Program-made: the position numbers and the translations under genes
The notes under the pieces: generated by a model
The model's input: the letters and a program-made list of their open reading frames with translations, nothing else
Told to the model about the DNA's origin: nothing
Databases searched by the model: none
Assembly (NCBI GenBank): GCA_023430145.1
Contig: JAEZCD010000099.1
Coordinates: 1 to 21,451 of the forward strand
Origin: Pseudomonadota bacterium
Lineage (GTDB): Bacteria > Pseudomonadota > Alphaproteobacteria > Rhizobiales > Methylopilaceae
Length of the DNA: 21,451 nt
Reading direction: 5' to 3'
Shown: positions 8,074 through 14,726 of the stretch, one piece after another
Layout of the letters: each line of letters opens with the position of its first letter
How positions within the stretch are numbered: position 1 is the stretch's first letter

Positions 8074-8377
8074 CCCTGATCTCCCGGGTGCCCCCGGGAT
8101 GAGCCAATACGCTCGGTGTGGTCGAAAATGGGCGATTACCCGGGAGCGGCGCCTCGAAGGGATCGGGGCGCGAGGACATCTCCTGCACCACGGCCGCGCG
8201 GCGGGCGAGTGGGTCGCTGAAGACCTGCCATCATCCGGGCTGCCGAGCGCCGGCCTCACACTCTCGGCAGTGCTGGGCGCCTCCGTCGCGTCGTTCCAGT
8301 CACGGAACAAAAGGTAGCGAAAACCTGCCCCCTCGTCGGTGCGAGCGAGCGCAGCGAAGCAAATCCAGCTTCTCTTT

Positions 8378-8395
8378 CCGGCTCCGCAAAGCCGG
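8378..8395. other. Gene-free stretch 8074-8453: short hairpin only
   Basis: Between the small secreted gene and the repeat block I see no credible gene. This interval marks a 6-bp stem (CCGGCT with AGCCGG, loop CCGCAA). Another weak stem, GGTCT with AGACC, precedes the repeat at 8454. These may be decayed parts of the neighbouring repeat block. Confidence 0.35.
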
Positions 8396-8453
8396 GTTGC
8401 TTCGTCGCTGCGGTCCGGGAAGAAACCGAGTTCGCGATCGGTCTCCGAAAGAC

Positions 8454-8542
8454 CTGGGTCCCCTTCCCCACGCATTCTGAGCAATCTCGGTGTCGTCCTC
8501 GGAGCGCCGAAGGCGCGGGAAGGGGACCCAGACGGCATCAGG
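8454..8542. repeat. Palindromic intergenic repeat, copy 2
   Basis: Positions 8486-8542 match 18-74 at 52 of 57 bases. Here the element is enclosed by a perfect 15-bp inverted repeat (8454-8468 with 8517-8531) and has an inner 5-bp stem with a GAA triloop (8504-8508 with 8512-8516). The shared triloop hairpin and the differing left flank suggest a modular mosaic element, in line with intergenic mosaics of rhizobia. Confidence 0.75.
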
Positions 8543-8589
8543 AAAAAAGGCTGGGGCGGCGCCGTCGCGGACGACGAGGGAAGAAGATG

Positions 8590-8698
8590 GATCCTGCAGT
8601 CGAGCCGCAGGATGACGAGCCGATGGACTGGGTGACGAGCTGTTGGGGGATGACGAGCCGATGAACAGGATGACGAGCGAAAAGGCGGGATGACGAGC
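8590..8698. repeat. REP-like hairpin followed by a ~20-bp-period GATGACGAGC array
   Basis: A 7-bp stem (ATCCTGC 8591-8597 with GCAGGAT 8607-8613) has the look of the widespread alphaproteobacterial element 'GGATCC..stem..GGATGACG'. Its tail, GATGACGAGC, then recurs at 8611, 8631 (GGTGACGAGC), 8649, 8669 and 8689, spaced 20, 18, 20 and 20 bp. The unit between the cores varies. The array ends about 45 bp beyond the 3' end of the aminotransferase gene. Confidence 0.7.
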
Positions 8699-8743
8699 GG
8701 GGCGGAGAGGAACGAGAAGCCGGCCTCGCCGCCCGACGCCCCC

Positions 8744-9658
8744 CTACGCCGCCGCCTTCTCGCCCTTCGGCTGTACGGCGGCCGAATAATCTTCCATCAG
8801 CGCCTTGGTGATGGCGCCGACCTCGAAGCGCCAGGGGCCGATCTCCGACACCGGCGTCACTTCCGCCGCGGTGCCGGTGATGAAGCACTGCTCGAAGCCT
8901 TCGAGCTCGTTCGGGTCGATCGGCCGCTCGACCACCTCGATGCCGCGGGTACGGGCGAGGTCGATCACCGTGCGGCGCGTGATGCCGTCGAGGAAGCAGT
9001 CCGGCGTCGGCGTGTGGATCACCCCCTTCTCGACGAAGAAGATGTTCGCCCCGGTGCATTCAGCGACGCGGCCGCGCCAGTCGAGCATCATGGCGTCGGC
9101 ATAGCCTTTGCGCTCGGCGGCGTGCTTCGACAGCGTGCAGATCATGTAGAGGCCGGCCGCTTTGGCTTTCGCCGGCGCGGTCGCCGGATCCGGCCGCCGC
9201 CACTGCGCGACGTCGAGCCTGATCCCCTTCAGCCGCTGCGCGGGGTCGAAATAGCTCGGCCACTGCCAGGCGGCGATGGCGAGGTGGATGCTGTTCTTCT
9301 GTGCCGAGACGCCCATCATCTCGCTGCCGCGCCAGGCGACCGGGCGGACATAGGCGTCGGTCAGCCCCTGCCGGGCGATCAGCCGCGCGCAGGCCTCGTT
9401 GATCTCCTCGACCGTGAACGGGATCTCGAAATCGAGCGCGCGGGCCGAGTCGTGCAGGCGCCGCGTGTGCTCGTCGAGCTTGAAAATCGTGCCGCCATAG
9501 GCGCGCTCGCCCTCGAACACCGAGCTGCCATAGTGCAGGCCGTGCGTCAGTACGTGCGCGGTCGCCTCGTTCCACGGGACGAACTTGCCGTCGTACCAGA
9601 TGTGGCCGGGCATGTTGTCGAAGGTGGGCGCGCTGTGCTGGCTGGCGGACGTCGACAT
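8744..9658 (-). CDS. ilvE: Branched-chain amino acid aminotransferase (class IV, PLP)
   Basis: 304 aa. It moves the amino group between glutamate and the 2-oxo acids of valine, leucine and isoleucine in the cytoplasm. Fold-type IV signatures: LHYGSSVFEG (41-50), the PLP lysine as Lys166 in AKAAGLYM, the ECTGANIFF block, DGITRRTVIDLA, and the phosphate-binding ITGTAAEVTPV. The start at 9658 has GGAGGA about 7 nt upstream; the frame runs to 9730, but without a better site. It is divergent from a MarR-type gene, a plausible regulator. D-amino-acid aminotransferase or ADC lyase are less likely given the length and the GTAAEVTPV block. Confidence 0.93.
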   Translation of the reverse strand: MSTSASQHSAPTFDNMPGHIWYDGKFVPWNEATAHVLTHGLHYGSSVFEGERAYGGTIFKLDEHTRRLHDSARALDFEIPFTVEEINEACARLIARQGLTDAYVRPVAWRGSEMMGVSAQKNSIHLAIAAWQWPSYFDPAQRLKGIRLDVAQWRRPDPATAPAKAKAAGLYMICTLSKHAAERKGYADAMMLDWRGRVAECTGANIFFVEKGVIHTPTPDCFLDGITRRTVIDLARTRGIEVVERPIDPNELEGFEQCFITGTAAEVTPVSEIGPWRFEVGAITKALMEDYSAAVQPKGEKAAA

Positions 9659-9724
9659 GATTGGTTCCTCCGGGAACCGGGCGGCCCCTTTCTGCCGGGC
9701 CACCGCGTTTTGCTTGATCCTGAC

Positions 9725-9737
9725 GGACACTGTATCC
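9725..9737. promoter_or_regulatory. Near-perfect dyad in the ilvE leader
   Basis: GGACACTGTATCC is a 13-bp dyad with one mismatched pair, 67-79 bp upstream of ilvE. A further 8-bp hairpin with GAA triloop lies at 9763-9781. Either could be an operator or leader structure; evidence is symmetry only. Confidence 0.3.
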
Positions 9738-9794
9738 TAGCGACCGGAAGGCCGCCGCGTCGGCGGAGCCGAAGGCTCTGCGCGAGCACGAGGC

Positions 9795-9834
9795 TATCCA
9801 ACACGAGGCCGCGAAATAAGTCAACATGGCTGAC
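9795..9834 (-). promoter_or_regulatory. Candidate ilvE promoter overlapping the marR start
   Basis: On the minus strand TTGACT (9819-9824) is followed after 18 bp by TGGATA (9795-9800). The -35 lies in a partial dyad, GTCA-N7-TGAC (9820-9834), that includes the marR ATG. A regulator bound there could act on both genes at once. Confidence 0.35.
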
Positions 9835-10362
9835 ATAATTTCTCACCCTGCCCGCCGGGCCGCCCCGCCCGCCGGAGATGCCGGGCAGCTGCCCTACGAT
9901 CTGATCGAGCTCCTGTTCTTCGCCTATCGCGACTTCGTTCGCGACGCCGACGACCTTCTGGCGGAGTTCGGCTTCGGCCGGGCGCATCACCGCGTGCTGC
10001 ACTTCGTGCATCGCAACCCGGGGCTGCGGGTCACGGACCTCCTCGACATCCTCAAGATCACCAAGCAGAGCCTCGGCCGCGTGCTGCGCGAGCTGATCGA
10101 GAGCGGCTTCGTCACCCAGAGCGAGGGGCCGCAGGACCGCCGCGAGCGGCTGCTCACCCTCACCGACCGCGGCGCCGCGCTGGCGCTCGAGCTGTCCGAG
10201 CTGCAGAGCCGGCGCATGCTCGGCGCGCTCGCCACCTGCGAGGACGGCACGCGCGAGGCGGTCACGGCCTTCCTGTTCGCGATGATCGAGCCCGAGGATC
10301 GCGACGCGGTGGCGCGGCTCGTCGCCCGCCCGGCCCCTGAGCGGGCGCGGGCGAAGGGGTGA
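9826..10362 (+). CDS. MarR-family transcriptional regulator
   Basis: 178 aa cytoplasmic DNA-binding protein. The winged helix-turn-helix spans roughly 50-116: FGRAHHRVLHFVHRNPGLRV (50-69), recognition helix KITKQSLGRVLRELIESG (77-94), and the wing with DRRERLLTLTDRG (104-116), the MarR 'D-x-R' signature. The sequence is reminiscent of the PetP group of alphaproteobacterial MarR proteins, from memory only. No Shine-Dalgarno sequence is visible near the ATG, so the mRNA may be leaderless. It is divergent from ilvE by 167 bp, which suggests control of ilvE and itself. Confidence 0.88.
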   Translation: MADIISHPARRAAPPAGDAGQLPYDLIELLFFAYRDFVRDADDLLAEFGFGRAHHRVLHFVHRNPGLRVTDLLDILKITKQSLGRVLRELIESGFVTQSEGPQDRRERLLTLTDRGAALALELSELQSRRMLGALATCEDGTREAVTAFLFAMIEPEDRDAVARLVARPAPERARAKG

Positions 10363-10503
10363 CTCTTCCTTCTCCCAGGGGGAGAAGGTGGCCGCGAAGC
10401 GGCCGGATGAGGGGGGATGGCGCCCGTTCTGGAGCTCGGTAGCCCCTCACCCGCCCGCTTCGCGGGCACCCTCTCCCTCTGGGCCCTCTGGGAGAGGGAA
10501 GAG
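10363..10503. repeat. Composite palindromic repeat between convergent genes
   Basis: The whole 140-bp gap is an imperfect palindrome. The outer arms 10363-10376 and 10490-10503 pair at 13 of 14 bases. Inside are four hairpins: 10368-10376 with 10380-10388 (9 bp), 10390-10395 with 10399-10404 (GAA triloop), 10453-10458 with 10462-10467 (TTC triloop), and 10469-10477 with 10490-10498 (9 bp). The pattern 'CTTCTCCC..GGGAGAAGGTGGCC..GATGAGGGG' is one I know as frequent between genes in Hyphomicrobiales. It starts directly after the marR stop and ends 5 bp from the csaA stop, so it can also terminate both transcripts. Confidence 0.85.
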
Positions 10504-10508
10504 GGGCC

Positions 10509-10862
10509 TCAATACATCCGGCCTCCGTCCGGCACCGAGAGGCTCGGGCCGATCAGCACCACCTCGCCGTCCGCGTCCGGCACGCCGAGGGTCAGCACCT
10601 CGGACATGAACTTGCCGATCTGCCGCGGCGGAAAATTCACCACCGCCAGCACCTGCCGGCCGACCAATTCCTCGGGCCGGTAGTGGCGGGTGATCTGGGC
10701 GGAGGATTTCTTCACCCCGAGCTCCGGCCCGAAATCGATGCGCAGCTTCAGCGCCGGCTTGCGCGCTTCCGGAAAGGACTCGGCCTCGACGATCGTGCCG
10801 ACGCGGATGTCGACGCGCAGAAAATCGTCGAAGCCGATGCGGCCCGGCCCTGGCTCGTGCAT
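10509..10862 (-). CDS. csaA: tRNA-binding domain protein, CsaA family
   Basis: 117 aa, the usual length of CsaA. It is a single OB-fold tRNA-binding domain: FDDFLRVDIRVGTIVEAE (11-28), KPALKLRIDFGPELGVKKSS, then the signature Q-I-T-x-x-Y and G-R-Q-V-L-A-V-V-N-F-P-P-R-Q-I-G-K-F-M-S-E-V. CsaA binds tRNA as a dimer and has been described as an export-related chaperone; its physiological role is not settled. It lies 10 bp after the TetR/COQ9-like gene and is the last gene of the cluster. The ribosome binding site is weak, so it may rely on coupling with the upstream gene. Confidence 0.9.
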   Translation of the reverse strand: MHEPGPGRIGFDDFLRVDIRVGTIVEAESFPEARKPALKLRIDFGPELGVKKSSAQITRHYRPEELVGRQVLAVVNFPPRQIGKFMSEVLTLGVPDADGEVVLIGPSLSVPDGGRMY

Positions 10863-10872
10863 CGCGTTCGGC

Positions 10873-11565
10873 TCAGATCGAGGGCGTCGGCTCCTCGACC
10901 TCGTCGCGCCGCCGCTCGCCGTCTCGGCCGGTGATCCGGCAGGCGGTGCGATAGAGGGCGCCGGCGAGATCCTGCAGGTCGCGACCGCGGCGGGCGAGAC
11001 GCTCGGCGGCGCGCATCTCGCGGTCGAGCGCCTTCAGCGTGCTGGCGAGGCCCGGATCCTCGTCGGAGAGGAAGGTGTTGAGCACCCGCGACCAGTGGAA
11101 GGCGAGCACCTGCGCCTTGGTGGCGCCGAGCGGGCCCTCCTCGTTGATGTCGGCGGCGGCCAGCATCCACTGCATCGAGGTCACCACCGTGCGGTTCATG
11201 GCGGCGAGCGCGAGCGGCTCGCGCGTGATGCCGGATCGGATTCCGCGCAGCGCCGGCTTGTAGGGAGCGAGCGCGTCGAGGCGACGCATCAGGACGTCGA
11301 ACAACCGCTCGCGCGCCGGCTCGGCCGACAGGTCCTTGCTCTCGTCGGCGAGCACCGCGAGGTCGATGCGGCGCGCGAACGCGCCGAGGATGGCGCCCTT
11401 GGAGGGGAAGTGAGCCCGCAGCTCGCGCAGCGGGATGCCGGCGCGGGCGGCGATGTCGGGCAGCGTGATCTCGGCCCAGGGCCGCTCGGCGGCGAGCGCC
11501 ATCAGGGCGTCGACGACCGCATCGCGCGGATCGCGCGGCGTGGCGTTCGGCAGAGTCTTGACCAT
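10873..11565 (-). CDS. TetR-fold protein with COQ9-like C-terminus
   Basis: 230 aa. Residues 14-60 are a TetR-type helix-turn-helix: AVVDALMALAAERPWAEITL, then IAARAGIPLRELRAHFPSKGA (38-58). The C-terminal half contains W-S-R-V-L-N-T-F-L-S-D-E-D-P-G-L, then TLKALDREMR, reminiscent of the COQ9 family, whose bacterial members share the TetR fold but bind lipids in ubiquinone synthesis. Both readings are open: a regulator, or a ubiquinone factor. The presence of ubiK in the same gene block favours the second. I chose Met at 11565, which has GAGG 6 nt upstream; the Met at 11604 has no site. It lies 63 bp after proC and 10 bp before csaA. Confidence 0.75.
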   Translation of the reverse strand: MVKTLPNATPRDPRDAVVDALMALAAERPWAEITLPDIAARAGIPLRELRAHFPSKGAILGAFARRIDLAVLADESKDLSAEPARERLFDVLMRRLDALAPYKPALRGIRSGITREPLALAAMNRTVVTSMQWMLAAADINEEGPLGATKAQVLAFHWSRVLNTFLSDEDPGLASTLKALDREMRAAERLARRGRDLQDLAGALYRTACRITGRDGERRRDEVEEPTPSI

Positions 11566-11628
11566 GTGCACCTCGAGAGCAGGATGAGCCTCCTCCCGCC
11601 CCATTTTGGCCGAGAGCGGCCGCAGGGT

Positions 11629-12432
11629 CTAGCCCGCGAGCTCCTTCGCCCGCTTCGCCGCCGCCGCCACCGCCCGCTGCAGCAGCGGCGACAGGCCGTC
11701 CGGCGCCATCAGCACGTCGAGCGCCGCCTGCGTCGTGCCGCCGCGCGAGGTGACGTTGGTGCGCAGCGTCGCAGCGGCTTCCGGCGAGCGGGCCAAAAGC
11801 TCGCCGGAGCCCGACACCGTCGCCCGGGCGAGCTTTTCGGCGAGGTCGGCCGGCAGGCCGACGGCGGCGCCGGCCGCGGCGAGCGTCTCGGCGAGCAGGA
11901 AGACATAGGCCGGGCCCGATCCCGAGACCGCGGTGACGGCATCGATCAGGCTCTCGTCGTCGATCCATTCGACGGCGCCGGCCGCCCGCAACAGGCTGTC
12001 GGCGGCGGACTTCTGCTGCGGCGTCACGGCCGGGCTCGGTACCGCGACCGTGATGCCGCGACGGACCGCCGCGGGCGTGTTCGGCATCGCCCGCACCACC
12101 GCCGGCAGGCCGGCGAAGGCGGCGATCGGCTTGCCGGCGACGATCGACAGGGCGAGCGTCTCCGGCCCGGCCCGGCGGGCGATCTCCGGCAGCACCTCGT
12201 CCAGAAGCTGCGGCTTGACGGCGACGACGACCACGGCCGGCGAAGGCGCGTCGGCCGGGTTGAGGGCGACGCCCCTCGTCTCGAGCAGCGCGCGCACCTC
12301 CTCCGGCGGACCGGGGTCGAGAACCGCCACCAAGGCCGGGTCGAGCCCCTCGTCGAGCCAGGCCTCGAGCAGCGCACCGCCCATCTTGCCGCAGCCGACG
12401 AGCAGCAGCGGGCCGCCGAGACGGATCGCCAT
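11629..12432 (-). CDS. proC: Pyrroline-5-carboxylate reductase
   Basis: 267 aa. It reduces 1-pyrroline-5-carboxylate to proline with NAD(P)H, the last step of proline synthesis, in the cytoplasm. The Rossmann motif is at 13-18 (GCGKMG). Family blocks: AVKPQ (71-75), RAMPNTP (114-120), AVSGSGPAYVFLLAE (168-182), and VTSRGGTT (227-234, commonly VTSPGGTT), with the length typical of ProC. The ATG at 12432 lies 2 bp after the stop of the YbjN-like gene, a clear operon link. Confidence 0.97.
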   Translation of the reverse strand: MAIRLGGPLLLVGCGKMGGALLEAWLDEGLDPALVAVLDPGPPEEVRALLETRGVALNPADAPSPAVVVVAVKPQLLDEVLPEIARRAGPETLALSIVAGKPIAAFAGLPAVVRAMPNTPAAVRRGITVAVPSPAVTPQQKSAADSLLRAAGAVEWIDDESLIDAVTAVSGSGPAYVFLLAETLAAAGAAVGLPADLAEKLARATVSGSGELLARSPEAAATLRTNVTSRGGTTQAALDVLMAPDGLSPLLQRAVAAAAKRAKELAG

Positions 12433-12434
12433 GC

Positions 12435-12935
12435 TCAAGCCTCGCCGGCGGTTTCCAGGATGATCGCGTCGAGCGCCTCGCGCGGGCTCTTGCCGGCCCA
12501 GACGAGGAACTGGAACGCCTGGTAATAGCGCTCGCAGGCCTCGACCGCGGTCGACAGCAGCGCCTCGCACTGGCCCTCGCCGATGCCGGCGCCGCCGGCG
12601 AGCAGCAAGGCGTGCCGGAAGACGATGACGCCCTCCTGCCGCCAGAGATCGAAATGGCCGACGAACATCTGCTCGTTGACGAGGGCGAGAAGCTGCAGCA
12701 CGTCGCCGCGGCGCCGGTCGGGCGCCTTCAGGTCGAAGGCGCAGGCGAGATGCAGCGCCTCGATGTCGTCCATCCACTGGAAGGAGACGTGATAGTCGGT
12801 CCAGCCGCCATCGACCGAGATGGTGATCTCGTCCTCGCCGGAGCGCTCGAACATCCAGTTGTTGGCGCTGGCGATGCCCTCGACGATGTCGACCGGATGG
12901 TCGGGGCGCGAGACGGCCACATCGAGAAGACTCAT
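12435..12935 (-). CDS. YbjN domain-containing protein
   Basis: 166 aa, soluble, no signal peptide. The fold resembles type III secretion chaperones and its role is poorly known. Visible blocks: VDIVEGIASANNWMFERSGE (16-35), a beta-rich centre ITISVDGGWTDYHVSFQW, then D-I-E-A-L-H-L-A-C-A-F-D-L and NEQMFVGHFDLWRQEGVIVF, all typical of the alphaproteobacterial YbjN group. The start at 12935 is fixed by GGAGGT 6-7 nt upstream. Its stop lies 2 bp before proC. This pairing with proC recurs in Hyphomicrobiales, from general knowledge. Confidence 0.88.
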   Translation of the reverse strand: MSLLDVAVSRPDHPVDIVEGIASANNWMFERSGEDEITISVDGGWTDYHVSFQWMDDIEALHLACAFDLKAPDRRRGDVLQLLALVNEQMFVGHFDLWRQEGVIVFRHALLLAGGAGIGEGQCEALLSTAVEACERYYQAFQFLVWAGKSPREALDAIILETAGEA

Positions 12936-12955
12936 GGCTTTACCTCCACTGCTCC

Positions 12956-13019
12956 GGCGCCGAAGGACGCCGTGCGAGCGGCACGCGTGCCGCCGCGAAG
13001 AAGCCGGGTGCAACCCGGC
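12956..13019. repeat. Palindromes in the ubiK-ybjN gap
   Basis: Three structures occur in 64 bp: a GAA-triloop stem with a bulge (12956-12971), a perfect 16-bp palindrome (12978-12993, centre ACGCGT), and a 7-bp stem with GCA loop (13003-13009 with 13013-13019). They separate ubiK from the ybjN-proC genes and could be an attenuating or processing site. The 178-bp gap holds no gene. Confidence 0.45.
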
Positions 13020-13113
13020 GAAGCCGGAGGCGCCGCCGCAAATCAGCGCCGAATCAAGTTTGAGGCGATCATAGCGTGCTGCGATGCGGCGTGAACCGGC
13101 GGGCTGTCCAGGA

Positions 13114-13410
13114 TCAGACCACGGTTGGGGACGAATCGAGCGGCCCGCCGGGGGTCGGACCGAGCCCGAGCTTGGCCTCGAGGACGGCGATCCGCGCCTG
13201 CAGGCGCTCGTTCTCCTCGCGCGCCTTCACGGCCATGGCCCGCACCGCCTCGAACTCCTCGCGCTTGACGACGTCGAGATCGGCGAGGATCCGCTCGGCC
13301 TGGGAGCGCATGACGCCCTCGACCTCGCGCCGCACACCCTGGGCGACGCCGGCCGCATCGGTCATCACGCGGCCGATCTCGTCGAAAATCCGGTTGCTGG
13401 TCTGCGGCAT
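13114..13410 (-). CDS. ubiK: Ubiquinone biosynthesis accessory factor UbiK (BMFP/YqiC family)
   Basis: 98 aa. Known UbiK proteins help aerobic ubiquinone synthesis by binding lipids and the UbiJ-containing complex. Features: an amphipathic N-terminal part (NRIFDEIGRVMTDAAGVAQG), the conserved R-S-Q-A-E-R-I-L-A-D-L-D-V-V-K-R-E-E-F-E-A-V-R-A-M-A region, and a C-terminal coiled coil (KAREENERLQARIAVLEAKLG, 63-83). A Pro/Gly/Ser tail follows. AGGAGGA lies 7 nt before the ATG and fixes the start against the open frame up to 13518. It heads the minus-strand cluster. Confidence 0.92.
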   Translation of the reverse strand: MPQTSNRIFDEIGRVMTDAAGVAQGVRREVEGVMRSQAERILADLDVVKREEFEAVRAMAVKAREENERLQARIAVLEAKLGLGPTPGGPLDSSPTVV

Positions 13411-13547
13411 GGTCGATCCTCCTGCACCGCCGCCTAACCTATGCAAGCCGGGCGCCGGAGGTAAGAGGCGGGGCGGATCGGCGATATCTTGCTCCTTCGC
13501 ACGGCAGGCGTGCATCATGCGCGCGGGGGCTACCGGAGAGAAATCCG

Positions 13548-13973
13548 ATGCGAAGCCTTTTACGGACGGCGCTCGTCGCTTCGATACTCATCTTCTCCGC
13601 AAGCGGCCACACCCAGGAGGCCGCCGCGGCGGCGCAAGGCTGCACGGGCGACGATCTCGATGCCCTGTGGATCATGACGTTCCAGCGGGCGAGCAAGAGC
13701 GAAATCTGCATCGCCGTCATCGGCAAGAAAGGAAAGGTGCAGAGCTTTACCCCCTGCTTTGTCGAGCAGTCGGGTGTCGCGCCCTACGATCTCGGCGGCA
13801 AGTTGAAGATCGACAAGACCTGCCATGTCACCGGCACGTTCGCGCCGAGCGTCGGCTCCCAGCTCACGGTGATTCTCCGGCTGGTCGGCGGAAAGATGCT
13901 GATGACAGGCATCCTCATCGACGATCAGAACAACTACTTGCCGGCCACGCTAACGCGCTTCGACAAGCTCTGA
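13548..13973 (+). CDS. Small secreted protein, unknown function
   Basis: 141 aa. Signal peptide: MRSLLRTALVASILIFSASG with cleavage in the 20-30 region. The mature domain of about 110 residues has four Cys (32, 54, 70, 92), suggesting two disulfides, and alternating beta-like stretches (EICIAVIGKKGKVQSFTPCF, SQLTVILRLVGGKMLMTGIL). I do not recognise a family. GGAGA lies 8 nt before the ATG. It is divergent from ubiK across 137 bp. Confidence 0.65.
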   Translation: MRSLLRTALVASILIFSASGHTQEAAAAAQGCTGDDLDALWIMTFQRASKSEICIAVIGKKGKVQSFTPCFVEQSGVAPYDLGGKLKIDKTCHVTGTFAPSVGSQLTVILRLVGGKMLMTGILIDDQNNYLPATLTRFDKL

Positions 13974-14056
13974 GGTAGCTGGCGCCCGTCGCTGGCACTT
14001 CTGATTGCGCCGGGCCTCGGCGGGCCGCCGCGCAGCCTTCCTTTGCACAAGGCGCG

Positions 14057-14094
14057 GGGCGAGGGGGTACACATCGACGAGATCCCCCTCGCCC
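14057..14094. terminator. Hairpin between convergent secreted-protein and rlpA genes
   Basis: A perfect 11-bp stem (14057-14067 with 14084-14094) with a 16-nt loop lies in the gap between two convergent genes. No T-run is present on either strand, so it is a probable bidirectional 3'-end structure. Confidence 0.5.
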
Positions 14095-14151
14095 GCCGGT
14101 GGCCGATGCGGCCGCCGGTGCCCGGCTGCCCGGGACTGTCGGAACCGAGGC

Positions 14152-14553
14152 TCAGCGCCCGACCACCTTCAGCTCGACCGGCGCCGTGCCGGCGCCGACG
14201 ATGCCGAGCTGCTGCGCGGCGCCCTTGGCGAGGTCGATGACCCTGCCGCGGATGAAGGGTCCGCGATCGTTGATGGTGACCTGCACCGTGCGGCCGGTGG
14301 CCCGATGCGTGACCAGCACCTTTGTGCCGAAGGGCAGCGTGCGATGCGCCGCCGTCATGCCGTTGGGATTGAAGCGGGCCCCGGAGGCGGTCCGTGCCCC
14401 ATGCGCGTACCAGGACGCCATGCCCGAGGTGCGCGACAGCGCTTTGATCGATTTTCCCCGTTTCGAAGAGGCGGCATCGGCCGCATCGCTCAGAACAAAA
14501 CCACCGATTGAAATGGCAGCAGCGAACGCGATTCCAAGAGACTTCAGACGCAT
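14152..14553 (-). CDS. rlpA: RlpA-like double-psi beta-barrel protein
   Basis: 133 aa exported protein. Signal peptide at 1-28 (MRLKSLGIAFAAAISIGGF, then ADAA). The barrel domain fills the rest: MASWYAHGARTASGARFN (45-62), TAAHRTLPFGTKVLVT (67-82), INDRGPFIRGRVIDLAKGAA (94-113), with His70 and Asp96 at the positions of known RlpA active residues. RlpA proteins cut denuded glycan strands in peptidoglycan. This one lacks the C-terminal SPOR domain of the E. coli protein and is a minimal form. Start at 14553 is chosen for the signal peptide; the only purine-rich site sits inside a leader hairpin. Confidence 0.88.
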   Translation of the reverse strand: MRLKSLGIAFAAAISIGGFVLSDAADAASSKRGKSIKALSRTSGMASWYAHGARTASGARFNPNGMTAAHRTLPFGTKVLVTHRATGRTVQVTINDRGPFIRGRVIDLAKGAAQQLGIVGAGTAPVELKVVGR

Positions 14554-14558
14554 AGACA

Positions 14559-14586
14559 CCCGTTCCGTTCCGTTCGAAGGAACGGG
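14559..14586 (-). promoter_or_regulatory. Leader hairpin that may hide the rlpA ribosome binding site
   Basis: CCCGTTCC (14559-14566) pairs with GGAACGGG (14579-14586), 8 bp with a 12-nt loop, ending 5 nt before the ATG. The plus strand contains three tandem CGTTC units (14561-14575). In the mRNA the only SD-like purine stretch (GGAACGGAACGGG) lies in or next to the stem. A possible minus-strand -10, TATATT, is at 14623-14628. Confidence 0.35.
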
Positions 14587-14690
14587 CCATCTGCTTGCCA
14601 ATCAAGGCGAGAATGTGAGGCAAATATAGTCGGAGCGAGACGATTTGCCGCGCCGCCTGCGTGGCCGATCGACGCTAACGACTTCCACAA

Positions 14691-14719
14691 TTACATGATC
14701 TGTTCTTCATCTCTAGTGT
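14691..14719 (+). promoter_or_regulatory. Candidate promoter for an intergenic plus-strand RNA
   Basis: TTACAT (14691-14696), 17 bp, TAGTGT (14714-14719). The match is moderate, but it stands at the right distance before a strong plus-strand terminator that has no gene in front of it. Confidence 0.3.
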
Positions 14720-14726
14720 CTTAGGA

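Noticed and set aside
8611..8698. CRISPR-like array
   Set aside because: Repeats are only 10 bp, spacers are 8-10 bp, and no cas gene is present.
10690..12525. Plus-strand open frame of 611 codons
   Set aside because: Antisense to csaA, the TetR/COQ9-like gene and proC, all well supported; the translation is Arg/Gly-rich with no domain.
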